Assembly: GCF_013410875.1 (NCBI RefSeq)
Contig: NZ_JACCCU010000001.1
Location: 1,116,001 to 1,180,000 of the forward strand
Length of the DNA: 64,000 nucleotides
Direction: 5' to 3'
Source of the DNA: Tunturiibacter empetritectus
GTDB taxonomy: Bacteria; Acidobacteriota; Terriglobia; Terriglobales; Acidobacteriaceae
Below, piece by piece: positions 28,801-36,833 of this stretch. Position 1 is the stretch's first letter. Each line of letters opens with the position of its first letter. The translations under genes were made by a program, and so were the position numbers. The notes under the pieces were generated by a model. The model was not told the DNA's origin. It searched no databases and worked only from the letters and a program-made list of their open reading frames with translations.

Positions 28801-29339
28801 CGTGGGATCTTCCAATCGGGACAGGGAAAGAGTTCGCCGGATCGGCCGGACGTCCGTTGGATTACATTATTGGGCACTGGCAGCTGTCTGGTATAGCCAC
28901 GCTATCTTCAGGCACCTGGTACACGGTTACCGACTCCAATGCGAACTTTGCAAACTCCGATGGGCAACAACGACCTGATTTTGTCCCCGGGCAGAAAGCC
29001 TCCGGCAAACCGTGCGCTGCTGGTACGTTTTTCAATACATGTGCCTTTCAGGATCCTGCATTCGGATCTTTTGGAAACGTATCGCTTAACACAGTCAACG
29101 GTCCAGGCGTGAAGAACTGGGATATCTCGGTGCTAAAAACAATTCCTGTCGGAGAGGCTCGCCGCTTTGAACTGCGTGGGGAGTTCTACAACGCGCTCAA
29201 TCATCCGAACTTTCTCTTTGCGGCCCCAGGTCCACAGAATTCCAATAACGCTACTACCTTCGGTTCAACAAACTTTGGTGTTGTGACCGCAGCGCGAGAC
29301 CCAAGGCTTATCCAGATTGGCGCGAAGTTCTACTACTAG
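25896..29339 (+). CDS. TonB-dependent receptor, Oar type, GalNAc locus
   Basis: 1,147 residues. Signal peptide to about residue 27 (FILLVIFLAAVPLLQG), then a carboxypeptidase-regulatory-like beta domain (VAGRVTDKTGATVPMADVTV ... GTYRLAISATGFSQ), plug domain (LPLNGRNPVQLAQLSAGVTV), and the long beta barrel ending in an aromatic tail RLIQIGAKFYY. Such outer-membrane receptors bring large substrates into the periplasm with TonB energy, in acidobacteria often oligosaccharides. Its place at the head of a GalNAc/galactosamine gene set suggests a glycan ligand. A terminator follows at 29355. Confidence 0.92.
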   Translation: MQMRRNVKVSGFILLVIFLAAVPLLQGQIDTATVAGRVTDKTGATVPMADVTVTNTETNFVYHAKSSANGEWTISPVHIGTYRLAISATGFSQAVAGPFTLSVQQRQQFDLALQTGSVSAVVEVSDTAPVLETATSERSQLIDSRTMQTLPLNGRNPVQLAQLSAGVTVSEPGARDEQGYGFSANGARSLQNNFLLDGIDNNSNLPDLLNEANYVVMPSVDALQEFRFETDSYSAEFGRATGAVVNATTKSGSNHIHGVLYEFLRNQAFDARNYFDQTLPPYHQNQFGATIGLPIIHNKLFLFADYEGLRLSQGQTYTALVPTAAQTAGDFSSQLDLTSATGVNDCNGNPTYNGELFDTKKTQASAASPTGYCGVPFGYNADGTPSNVIPNSAIDPLGAKLAALYPAPNANGSGYNYVSNPKLIRNANQGDVRVDQVMTHSDNIFYRFSISRAPSTIPATFPGIADGGGFFTGVGDNRAYSIAVSETHVFSPTRVNEIRIGYNRLHTNRFQFNSNTNVSAAVGFPGVPYQAGTDNGGLPQMFFNDVATLGSPTYLPSNEIQNTYSLSDTFTLIVHDHSIKFGGEIRPEEFTIFQPAAPRGTVTFGTQFTDNPAAQGTGGSGFATLLTGQPDGGGINNLNNVDYNRKVFGIFLQDDWRATPKLTINAGIRYDFFSAILERHNSQANFNPITGQLDIPRSNNAVLTPTLAGLLTVNRTASNGLIPPIYTNVSPRFGLALQFWQGWVLRAGTGLFFNGEESGPYSNPSPGFNPPYFASQNYVAPCSLASYASVLDCSIPGLRTLSDGFPSDALSDPNTPNLFSEDKLKTPYVAQWHLTVQHEITPHTTIEVAYVGSKGTHLYTFANVNQAAPTADSSAPSAPRRPFPTLDTSIGWLRSNGFTNYNSGQLKLEQHLSHGVAAIVNYTYSHGLGNSSNANLGAQNNDSFRDGRTVGEYGNLDFDVRHRFTTGYSWDLPIGTGKEFAGSAGRPLDYIIGHWQLSGIATLSSGTWYTVTDSNANFANSDGQQRPDFVPGQKASGKPCAAGTFFNTCAFQDPAFGSFGNVSLNTVNGPGVKNWDISVLKTIPVGEARRFELRGEFYNALNHPNFLFAAPGPQNSNNATTFGSTNFGVVTAARDPRLIQIGAKFYY

Positions 29340-29354
29340 TCTCTTTGCAATGAG

Positions 29355-29390
29355 AAAAGACCGCGAAAGTTGAATCGACGCGGTCTTTTT
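29355..29390 (+). terminator. Rho-independent terminator after the receptor
   Basis: Perfect 11-bp stem aaaagaccgcg / cgcggtctttt with a 13-base loop, ending in a T run. It closes the receptor transcript; the next gene is on the other strand. Confidence 0.85.
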
Positions 29391-29459
29391 ACGTAACTTA
29401 GCAAAATGGGTAGAAGAACTCTATCTGCACCAGCGCAGAGCATACCTAATCAACGTTTT

Positions 29460-30296
29460 TTAAACCAGAATCAGTTTGCAACCAAAAGATCGAATTCTTT
29501 CCTGAAGTTCAGGTAGCAAGCTTACATCACTGATAACCATGTCAACCTCTGAAAATGAGGCTATCAAGGACATGCTGCGCTTGCTGAACTTACTAGCATC
29601 GGCGACCACGATGATCTCACGTGCCGCACGCAGCATTGCGCGATTGGCCATTGTCTCTTCCAGATTTGTGCCGCTCACGCCGAAGTCGGGATCGCAGCCT
29701 GCGCCGCACAGGAATAGTTTGTCCGCTGAGAACTGTTCAAGCATATCTTCGGTAGCCCGACCAACGATTGAGGCTGAATCGTTACGTACAGTGCCACCCA
29801 TCATGATGATCTGGGTGTTGCGTGAACCAAGAAGTTCGGCTGCGATATTCACTCCGTTTGTGATGACCTGAAGATGCGGGATATTCTTGAGATGCCGAGC
29901 GACCTCGAGCGTTGTGGTGCCTGAATCGAGGATGATCGTCTCGCCCTCTCGAACGAGCGTAGCCGCCATTGCGCCAATGCGTTGTTTCTCTTTTGACTGG
30001 CTCTTGATGCGTTCGTGTACAGGAGACTCGCGAAATACAGTGTCTTGGATGACCGCGCCGCCGTGTGAACGCTGCACAAGGCCTCGTTGATCTAATTCAT
30101 TGAGATCGCTGCGGATGGTGACCGCCGAGGTATTGAAGCGGCGCACGAGTTCGTTTACTTTTGCCCGGCCCTCAGACCTCAGGATCTGGAGAATCTGCAT
30201 TCGGCGCTCCTCTGCCATCATTCCTTCCTGCAAAGGCTCCTCTACGCGCGACTCGCCTGTATGGTTTTCAGCTACTTCTCTCTTCATTTCACCCAC
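29460..30296 (-). CDS. DeoR-family transcriptional regulator (AgaR/GlpR-like)
   Basis: 278 residues from GTG 30296 (aggag six bases before); ATG 30287 is possible. After an acidic 25-residue start comes the DeoR winged helix (MQILQILRSEGRAKVNELVR, SAVTIRSDLNELDQRG, SHGGAV) and the sugar-phosphate-sensing domain (GAMAATLVREGETIILDSGT, EVARHL, GGTVRNDSASIVG). The family represses carbohydrate genes until a phosphorylated intermediate binds. Next to AgaS, GatZ and GH109-like genes it most likely controls this locus; AgaR, the E. coli counterpart, is of the same family. Confidence 0.9.
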   Translation of the reverse strand: MGEMKREVAENHTGESRVEEPLQEGMMAEERRMQILQILRSEGRAKVNELVRRFNTSAVTIRSDLNELDQRGLVQRSHGGAVIQDTVFRESPVHERIKSQSKEKQRIGAMAATLVREGETIILDSGTTTLEVARHLKNIPHLQVITNGVNIAAELLGSRNTQIIMMGGTVRNDSASIVGRATEDMLEQFSADKLFLCGAGCDPDFGVSGTNLEETMANRAMLRAAREIIVVADASKFSKRSMSLIASFSEVDMVISDVSLLPELQERIRSFGCKLILV

Positions 30297-30438
30297 TCCG
30301 CTCTCCTGAAAGATGCCGCGCTGCTCTCAGTGCAAAGTCTACGCGAGATCGAAGCCGGAATAATAAGTACAGCATATCGGAGACAACCCGGGCCACGGCA
30401 GGTCATTTTCTTCAAAAGAGCTTGAGCATCCCTCGTGA

Positions 30439-31632
30439 TCAGATGCGAAGAAATATTTTATTCCGGAACATCCAGTGAAGTATAAGCCAGTAAACTGCGA
30501 GCGTAAGGAGCCCAAGTGTGACGGGCTCGAGAGCAGTGCCGAAGATATTGAGCGTCGCCATGCGCAAATTGATGCGGAAGCTGCTCTCAACGAAATCCTC
30601 GAAAAGATGAGCCATTAGATAAGCTGCGATTGAATTCATGCCAATTACGACAAGAGGAAATGCAAGACGCGTATGTTTCTTGATGTCCACGATCCATGAA
30701 AACGCGGCAAGAAAAAGGAAGCACATTCCGCCACTAAAAAGTGTCCATGCAGGCGTCCAAATTCTTTTGACAATGGGGCAAATTCCTGTGAAGTGCAGCA
30801 GGAGGCCCGCAGCTATCAGGATGACAGCTGCGGTCAAAAACTTGCGCAATGGGACATTCGGTTTGTCCGCAATCAGCCAACGGCCCGCGGCCAAGCCGAG
30901 CAACATAGTGCCGAGCGTAGGAATAAAACTGAGAGTGAGATATCCGCCGTCATTGAAGAGGAACCGACTTGGCCGCGGAAACAGATTCAGGAACCATAGA
31001 TCAAAGGCCTGACCAAGGTTGCTGTTCTTGTTCCAATGTGAAGCGAATCCGTGCAAGAGATGCTGATGCCAGTCGTCAGGCACTCCGACAGAAGCATAAG
31101 GGAAGGCCGGTCCAGGGGCCGGATAGAGAGCCCATGCCAACCAGTAGCCAAACAGGATCACTCCAAAGGCGGTCCACTGCCAGCGAGGTCGGACAAAAGT
31201 AAGGAGAAATGCAAAGGTGTATCCAAGACCGATCTGGGTCAGAGTGTCTTCAAAGGTGAAGTTCGTCATTTCGCTGTGGATGGACCTCAGAAAGATCCCG
31301 AGCGCTACCAAAAGAAAGCTTCGCCAAATCGTATGGCCGACCATCCGCTGAAATGTTTCACCTTTTCGGTGGCGGCTTCTCAAAGAATAGGGAAGCGCGA
31401 CGCCGACAAGGAAGGTAAAAGATGGTTGAATCATGTCGTGAAGCCCCATCCCTACCCATTGGACATGCGTCTGATTGAAGGAAAGGATGCGCCATAGGGT
31501 GCTGTTTGGGAAGGAGTGGGCAACTGTCTCAAATTGCATTACTTCGCCCATCATCAAAAGCATGACCAGACCGCGATAGGCATCAACGGCAACGTTACGC
31601 TGCGGCGGTATTATGTCGACAGCTGCACCCAT
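30439..31632 (-). CDS. multi-pass membrane acetyltransferase-like protein (HGSNAT/DUF5009 type)
   Basis: 397 residues with about ten membrane helices. N-terminal RNVAVDAYRGLVMLLMMGEV and MGLHDMIQPSFTFLVGVALP are hallmark motifs of bacterial relatives of heparan-alpha-glucosaminide N-acetyltransferase (NagX/DUF5009). In animals this protein moves an acetyl group from cytosolic acetyl-CoA across the membrane to a terminal glucosamine. In bacteria, relatives are found in amino-sugar clusters, consistent with its place here, possibly acetylating free amino sugars during import. The direction and substrate are inference. Confidence 0.82.
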   Translation of the reverse strand: MGAAVDIIPPQRNVAVDAYRGLVMLLMMGEVMQFETVAHSFPNSTLWRILSFNQTHVQWVGMGLHDMIQPSFTFLVGVALPYSLRSRHRKGETFQRMVGHTIWRSFLLVALGIFLRSIHSEMTNFTFEDTLTQIGLGYTFAFLLTFVRPRWQWTAFGVILFGYWLAWALYPAPGPAFPYASVGVPDDWHQHLLHGFASHWNKNSNLGQAFDLWFLNLFPRPSRFLFNDGGYLTLSFIPTLGTMLLGLAAGRWLIADKPNVPLRKFLTAAVILIAAGLLLHFTGICPIVKRIWTPAWTLFSGGMCFLFLAAFSWIVDIKKHTRLAFPLVVIGMNSIAAYLMAHLFEDFVESSFRINLRMATLNIFGTALEPVTLGLLTLAVYWLILHWMFRNKIFLRI

Positions 31633-31777
31633 AAGCGGGATCTCCCGGAGTCATTTTCTAATGCGACAGACGCCAAGAGGTTTACTGGAGCGTCGCGGTG
31701 TGCCAATTTTAGCATGAATAGGCTTCATTATCTTTCACATATCTTCACTGCGGCGACATATTATGGCTTTGACACTC

Positions 31778-31818
31778 AATGTTTAATTCAAATACTCTTA
31801 TGCGAAAGATTAAACATT
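31778..31818. promoter_or_regulatory. inverted repeat upstream of the GH109-like gene
   Basis: aatgtttaat (31778-31787) and attaaacatt (31809-31818) are a perfect 10-bp inverted repeat separated by 21 bases, centred about 85 bases before the ATG at 31885 and in the divergent region with the acetyltransferase gene. The two half-sites are 31 bases apart centre to centre, about three helical turns, a spacing suited to a dimer or looped regulator such as a DeoR protein. Unproven. Confidence 0.5.
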
Positions 31819-31884
31819 TCGATTGCTTGCGAATTGATTTAACTTAGGTAATGCTCTGCGATCAGAAATCCAAGGAGAATTCAC

Positions 31885-33246
31885 ATGAGTTTCGACGAAA
31901 AGGTTACCGGATTGGGATCGTGGACTAGACGCCGATTTGTGCAGATAAGCGCAGCCAGTGCCGTAAGTGCAAGCCTTGGAAGTCTGGCACAGGCAGAAGC
32001 GGGCGGATCGGCCAGCATGATCGACGTTCCTTTTGAAAAGCGTAATCCAAGGATCGCTATGATCGGCACAGGCGGACGCGGAACGAATCTCCTTGAAAAT
32101 CTGCTGGCCGCGGATGCTCAAGTAGTAGCGCTGTGTGACGTGGTAAAAGAGAAGGCCGAACACGCCGCTTCGTTGGTTGTGGGATCAGGTCAAAAGAGCC
32201 CCGAGTTATATACCGATGGCCCGCACGCTTTCGAAAAGATGTTAGGCAGACAGGACGTGGATCTGGTTGTGGTGGCGACCCCGTGGAATTGGCACGCAGA
32301 GATGGCTGTCTCTGCCATGAAACACGGCAAGGATGTTGCTGTGGAAGTGCCCGCCGTCACGACGATCGAGGACTGTTGGAAGATCGTTAAAACATCAGAA
32401 GAGACCCGCAAACACTGCACGATGCTTGAGAACTGCTGCTATGGCTACAACGAGACGCTGATTCTTCGCATGGTGCATGCGGGTAAATTTGGTGATCTGC
32501 TTTATGGTGAAGGCGCCTATCTTCACGATCTTCGAGAAGAGTTGTTTTCTAACGCTGGCGAGGGGCTTTGGAGACGGACAGAGCATACCAAACGTGACGG
32601 TAACTTATATCCGACCCATGGCCTGGGGCCCGTGGCGAATTACATGGGAGTTCAGCGTGGCGATCGGTTTGGCTATATCGTTTCGATGAGCACTCCTCAG
32701 CGCGGCTTGGATGCGTACCGTAAAGAGCACCTGCAGGCGAGCGATCCTCGAATGACAGAAAAATACATCACAGGCGATATGAACACGTCATTGATCAAGA
32801 CAGCTAATGGTCTGACTATTACGGTAAAGCACACGGTTTCTACTCCGCATCCGTACGACCGCATCAATCTCATAGCGGGAACGAAGGGGATCTTCGAAGA
32901 CTATCCTCCACGTATCTATCTTGACGGTCAGAACAAAGACGAATCGTGGGAACCAATCGACTCGTGGAAGGAGTATGAGCACCCACTCTGGAAGAAAGAA
33001 GGAGAGATCGCCAAAAAAATTGGAGGTCACGGAGGCATGGATTACATCATGCTTTATCGCCTGCTCCAGTGTGTCCGCGAGGGTCTGCCGCCTGATATGG
33101 ATGTTTACGATGCCGCTGCATGGTCCTCGGTAACTCCGCTTAGTATTGCTTCTGTGAGTCGCGGTAGTGCACCGATGGAATTTCCCGACTTCACGCGAGG
33201 CAAGTGGCGGGAGCGAAAGGTCTCGGCAATCGCGACGCAGGTCTAG
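31885..33246 (+). CDS. Tat-exported GH109-like enzyme (alpha-N-acetylgalactosaminidase family)
   Basis: 453 residues from ATG 31885 with aaggag nine bases before. A Tat signal (TRRRFVQISAAS) precedes a Rossmann fold with GTGGRG at residues 61-66 and a Gfo/Idh/MocA C-terminal domain. The motifs ATPWNWHAEMA, EVPAVTTIEDCW and NLYPTHGLGPVANYMGVQRG are the GH109 signature; these enzymes use bound NAD to remove terminal alpha-GalNAc by an oxidation-elimination route. It probably acts in the periplasm on glycans delivered by the receptor. A plain oxidoreductase of the same superfamily is the alternative. Confidence 0.88.
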   Translation: MSFDEKVTGLGSWTRRRFVQISAASAVSASLGSLAQAEAGGSASMIDVPFEKRNPRIAMIGTGGRGTNLLENLLAADAQVVALCDVVKEKAEHAASLVVGSGQKSPELYTDGPHAFEKMLGRQDVDLVVVATPWNWHAEMAVSAMKHGKDVAVEVPAVTTIEDCWKIVKTSEETRKHCTMLENCCYGYNETLILRMVHAGKFGDLLYGEGAYLHDLREELFSNAGEGLWRRTEHTKRDGNLYPTHGLGPVANYMGVQRGDRFGYIVSMSTPQRGLDAYRKEHLQASDPRMTEKYITGDMNTSLIKTANGLTITVKHTVSTPHPYDRINLIAGTKGIFEDYPPRIYLDGQNKDESWEPIDSWKEYEHPLWKKEGEIAKKIGGHGGMDYIMLYRLLQCVREGLPPDMDVYDAAAWSSVTPLSIASVSRGSAPMEFPDFTRGKWRERKVSAIATQV

Positions 33247-33280
33247 TAACGCGGTCGAACTAGAATTGGTGCGACACAGC

Positions 33281-34309
33281 ATGAACACAGACAACGATCG
33301 GATTGTTTTGGAGAACGGTCCGATAAAAGTAGTTCTGCTGCCGGGCAGCGGCGGCAGAATCGAGTCGCTGCAAGGCGCGGGGTTTGAATTCCTGCTCCAG
33401 TCGGTGGATTCCGGTCCACGCAACCCTTATGAGCGTATGACTCCAGGCATAAGTTTTCAGGATGGGGCCTGTTCAGGGATCGACGAGTGTCTTCCGACAG
33501 TTGCGAGATCGGGAATTGGCATACCAGACCTTGAAGTACCCGATCATGGAGACTTCTGGGCAATTCCGTGGACACTCCAGGAGCCAGCCACTGCACACTC
33601 TGTCACTATCACAGCTGATGGGACCAGCCGACCGCTGCGTTTTACGAAGCGGCTTGAGGTTTATCCAACGTCTCTGCGGATTGATTATGTAGTTCAGAAT
33701 TTAGGCTCACAGCCTGTCGAGTATCTCTATGCGTGTCACCCTTTGCTTTCGATTGACGTAGGGGACCGCATCGTCTTACCGAAGAGTGTTTCGTCCTTAC
33801 GGGTAGAGTCTTCCGCCCGCAATCGCTTGGGCAATCAAGGTGATTCGATCTCTTGGCCAATCACACACGATGCATCGGGCCCCATCGATTTAAGTGTGAC
33901 GCTGCCTTCCATCGCTAATACTGCCGACATGCTCTATACGGGGCCACTGGCGTACGGACGTTGTGGCCTCTTTCGCTCTGCAGTTGGTCGAGGCGTTGTG
34001 CTTCATTTCGATCATGCACAACTGCCTTATCTGGGTCTGTGGCTCTGCTACGGTGGATGGCCAGATGATTCCGAGAGACGCCAGTTTGCAATCGCACTCG
34101 AGCCTACCGTCGCCGCACGGGGCTCTCTTGAGAACGCGATCCGCGATAAGGTGGCACCCGTGCTTGAGGCCAATCAAACTCGTTCCTGGACTATTGAATT
34201 TCTAATTGCCGGACTCACTGAAGTGATCAGCGAAGAAACCTTCGTTCGTGGTATCGAAAGTGGAGTTGCCTCTCCAGTTAGGCTCAGCGACCTGGTGAGC
34301 AAGACTTAG
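33281..34309 (+). CDS. aldose-1-epimerase-like protein (galactose-mutarotase fold)
   Basis: 342 residues from ATG 33281, 34 bases after the GH109-like stop; GTG 33269 is an alternative start. The beta-sandwich pattern is seen in VVLLPGSGGRIESLQG, GIDECLPTVA, PDHGDFWAIPW, LRIDYVVQNLGSQPVEYLYACHPLL (in parts), LGLWLCYGGWPDD and FAIALEPTVAA; His in PDHGD and Glu in LEPT match mutarotase catalytic positions. The family interconverts alpha and beta sugar anomers. In an operon with GH109 it would prepare released GalNAc for the kinase. No signal peptide, so cytosolic. Its last 26 bases overlap the convergent gatZ gene. Confidence 0.8.
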   Translation: MNTDNDRIVLENGPIKVVLLPGSGGRIESLQGAGFEFLLQSVDSGPRNPYERMTPGISFQDGACSGIDECLPTVARSGIGIPDLEVPDHGDFWAIPWTLQEPATAHSVTITADGTSRPLRFTKRLEVYPTSLRIDYVVQNLGSQPVEYLYACHPLLSIDVGDRIVLPKSVSSLRVESSARNRLGNQGDSISWPITHDASGPIDLSVTLPSIANTADMLYTGPLAYGRCGLFRSAVGRGVVLHFDHAQLPYLGLWLCYGGWPDDSERRQFAIALEPTVAARGSLENAIRDKVAPVLEANQTRSWTIEFLIAGLTEVISEETFVRGIESGVASPVRLSDLVSKT

Positions 34310-35567
34310 CATAGACGCGCAGGACATCCTTGACCTTGTCTACGATCAGCGATGTTGGATCGTAGGGTATCTGCCCAAGCCGTAGACGCGCATATTGAGC
34401 GGGCATGAAAAGACTGAGAACGCTCTCAGGAATCTTCGTTGTTTCGAGATTGCGAATGAGCCGGCTTACAGAAGCTACAACCTCAGGATTGTGCCAATAG
34501 TACCGAACCCGGTCACTGTAGCTAAAGCGCCGAAGAAGTTGTTGCTGGCTAGGACTTCCTTCGTAGTAAGGGCGCCATTCTTGAGGGTTGGCGATCATAG
34601 TTTGCTCGAGAGTCTGCAATAACTTTGACTGCTCTTCAGGTGCAATCAACAGCTCCTCGATCGCAGCAAATGCGTCCATTGCTTCGCGTAAAGCAAAAGT
34701 CATTGCAGGGCCGACTTTTAGAATGGCGAATCCGTCATGTACTAACTCACCGTAAGCATGTGGGAGCTGATAGTCGGTTGAGTGTGCTTCAAAGACGATG
34801 TCGCTGTTCTCTTGTTGTCGCCATTCAACAAGCGCTTTTGCCTTCGAGCGTTGATAGTGAACTACGCTGTCATGATCGAACTCCACACCCGGTTGCACGA
34901 CCATCGCGATCACACGCTTCCACGCGTCTCCCAGACCATGCTTCATGAAAACCTGTCGATGAATTGATAAAGTGCGTGACGCTGACTTAGGCGGAGTTAT
35001 CGAGAGATTATTGAGCGAATGTGTAGCCCCGCCAGGTGTAGGAACTTCAGTTCCGATGACATAGACCGGCTTGGTTATTTCATCAGCATACGCTGCCTCT
35101 GCTTCGGTGCAGAGCGCTGCACTTCGATGCGCAACTTCTTCATCACTGAGTATGGCGGGATCATCTAGACACGACATGCTCGCGTCTAGATGTATTTTGC
35201 TAAAAGAGGCCTTGGCATAGGCGGACACCATGGTTTTTGCGTACTGCATCGCTTCAGATGCTGGCAGATGTCGCCACGGATTCGGCCCGAGGTGATCTCC
35301 ACCGAGGACAAGTCTCTGTGGCTCAAGATGCGCGGCAGTTGCAATCGTTTCGGCAAAGCGACGGAAATCGGAAGGCTGCATTCCGGTGTATCCGCCCATC
35401 TGATTAACCTGATTGCTCGTCGCTTCTATTAGCAAAAGACTTCGATCTGCTACGGCCTGTTCCGCAGCGGCACGCAAGACAAGCGGATGTGCCGAACATA
35501 CTGAGTAAATCCCCGATCGAGTTCCATCTTCCCGCAATCTGAGGTGATTCTGGAGAATAGAAGACAT
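34284..35567 (-). CDS. GatZ/KbaZ family protein (tagatose-bisphosphate aldolase subunit or tagatose-6-P epimerase)
   Basis: 427 residues. Family motifs: SGIYSVCSAHPLVLRAA, LLIEATSNQVNQMGGYTG, LVLGGDHLGPNPW, IHLDASMSC, YVIGTEVPTPGG, VVQPGVEFDHDSVVHYQ, FEAHSTDYQ and LKVGPAMTFALREAM. In enterobacteria these act as non-catalytic partners of GatY/KbaY aldolase; some relatives are reported as tagatose-6-phosphate 4-epimerases. No GatY/KbaY gene is in this cluster, so the epimerase role (tagatose-6-P to fructose-6-P) is attractive here, as inference. It is two bases downstream of agaS, in one operon. Confidence 0.9.
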   Translation of the reverse strand: MSSILQNHLRLREDGTRSGIYSVCSAHPLVLRAAAEQAVADRSLLLIEATSNQVNQMGGYTGMQPSDFRRFAETIATAAHLEPQRLVLGGDHLGPNPWRHLPASEAMQYAKTMVSAYAKASFSKIHLDASMSCLDDPAILSDEEVAHRSAALCTEAEAAYADEITKPVYVIGTEVPTPGGATHSLNNLSITPPKSASRTLSIHRQVFMKHGLGDAWKRVIAMVVQPGVEFDHDSVVHYQRSKAKALVEWRQQENSDIVFEAHSTDYQLPHAYGELVHDGFAILKVGPAMTFALREAMDAFAAIEELLIAPEEQSKLLQTLEQTMIANPQEWRPYYEGSPSQQQLLRRFSYSDRVRYYWHNPEVVASVSRLIRNLETTKIPESVLSLFMPAQYARLRLGQIPYDPTSLIVDKVKDVLRVYAKSCSPGR

Positions 35568-35569
35568 CT

Positions 35570-36754
35570 TTAGCGGTAGATCGTGAAGTCGCTCACGACG
35601 CGGTTGATCACACCTGCCGGGCTTGGTGCGTCTGGTCTCAGACCAAAAGCGATGGAATAATAAAGGCCGAGAAGTTGTCCGAAGATGACATCTACAGGCG
35701 GCCGATAGGCGTCAGGGAACAGTCCATCGATAGCGTGATATGTATCGCAAAGAGGAGCAATTTCCCGTTCGGACGATCTCAAACCTACAACGACACACGT
35801 TGCGGTGATGTTCTTCGCTTTTATCTCACGGAGCAGGTCAGCTTCGTAACGGAAACGAGTTCGCTCCGACGACAGAAAACAAATCAGATCGGTATCACGA
35901 TCAAGGGCAGCCATTGGGCCGTGACGAAGCCCCAGTGAAGTCTGTGGCATGGTCTTGACCTGGCCGCCAGACATTTCCAGTACCTTGAGCGAGGCTTCTC
36001 GGGCGACAGCCGCCAGCGATCCCGAACCAATCATGCAGATACGCTGTGTGTGGCGGCGGGCCATCTTTTGCGCAAGCTCAGCAGAATCGCTCAGGAACTT
36101 GTTTGCCGCATCGATCATGCCGTCGAGAATAGGCTTGTACTCCGCAAAGCTCCAGGCATGCGCCAGGCAGTGCCCCAAAACCACCATGTTGGTGAAGGAG
36201 CTGGTCATGGCCAGGCTGCGGTCGTTGACGGCATCGTCAAGCACCGCAGTACAGACATGGGCATGATTTGCAGCAAGTCCTGCCATCCGGGAGTTAGGAT
36301 TGCAGGTGACTACCAGGTGCGAGATCTCGGGATAGATCTCCAGAGCCTGCTCGAGAACATTGACCCCCTCGGGAGAGTCGCCAGAGCGTGAAAATGAGAT
36401 CCAAAGATAGCGGCGTCCGGGGATGACATACTCCGACATACCAGGCAGCAAATCTGTGCTCGCAACCGCCGTTGCTTCACAACCCCAGCGCTGCCTGAGC
36501 AGGAGTGCAAGAGATTCTCCGATGAAGTCAGAGGTGCCCGCGCCAATAAGCATTACGATCGGGCGCTTCTCGAGGGGACCGGTTACTCCCGTCTTCTCGA
36601 GGAAAGTCCGAAACCGCTCCTGCTGTGCCTCGAAGAACAGCGCTGTCTTGCGCCAGGTCTCAGGCTGCTGCGCGATCTCGCGCGGCGTAAAAATCAGCCC
36701 TCGCGACTCCTGTTCGGAGGTCGGCAGATCAAGCAAAGTTGTTAGGGCACCCAC
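35570..36754 (-). CDS. agaS: AgaS-like SIS-domain deaminase/isomerase
   Basis: 394 residues. No ATG fits the family start; the GTG at 36754 has ggagg eight to nine bases upstream and gives VGALTTLLDL, like AgaS proteins, whereas the longer frame adds a spurious hydrophobic stretch. Two SIS domains: LIGAGTSDFIGESLA with SFSRSGDSPEGVN, and IGSGSLAAVAREASLKVLEM with GPMAALDRDTDL. AgaS converts galactosamine-6-phosphate to tagatose-6-phosphate plus ammonia in the cytosol. It is upstream of gatZ and divergent from the PfkB kinase. Confidence 0.9.
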   Translation of the reverse strand: MGALTTLLDLPTSEQESRGLIFTPREIAQQPETWRKTALFFEAQQERFRTFLEKTGVTGPLEKRPIVMLIGAGTSDFIGESLALLLRQRWGCEATAVASTDLLPGMSEYVIPGRRYLWISFSRSGDSPEGVNVLEQALEIYPEISHLVVTCNPNSRMAGLAANHAHVCTAVLDDAVNDRSLAMTSSFTNMVVLGHCLAHAWSFAEYKPILDGMIDAANKFLSDSAELAQKMARRHTQRICMIGSGSLAAVAREASLKVLEMSGGQVKTMPQTSLGLRHGPMAALDRDTDLICFLSSERTRFRYEADLLREIKAKNITATCVVVGLRSSEREIAPLCDTYHAIDGLFPDAYRPPVDVIFGQLLGLYYSIAFGLRPDAPSPAGVINRVVSDFTIYR

Positions 36755-36787
36755 GGGATCAGTCCTCCAGATAAAACTAAAATAGAA

Positions 36788-36805
36788 AAACAAAAGAAAC
36801 AAAAC
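36788..36805. promoter_or_regulatory. tandem AgaR/DeoR-like operator between agaS and the kinase
   Basis: aaacaaaag and aaacaaaac are consecutive direct repeats; on the other strand they read gttttgtttcttttgttt, close to the T-rich direct-repeat sites bound by AgaR-type DeoR regulators. Similar stretches occur at 39017-39031 and just upstream of the receptor (near 25858). The region 36755-36833 is the divergent promoter of agaS-gatZ and the kinase. Confidence 0.5.
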
Positions 36806-36833
36806 ACAAGGAATAGTAACATAAAAACTAATT

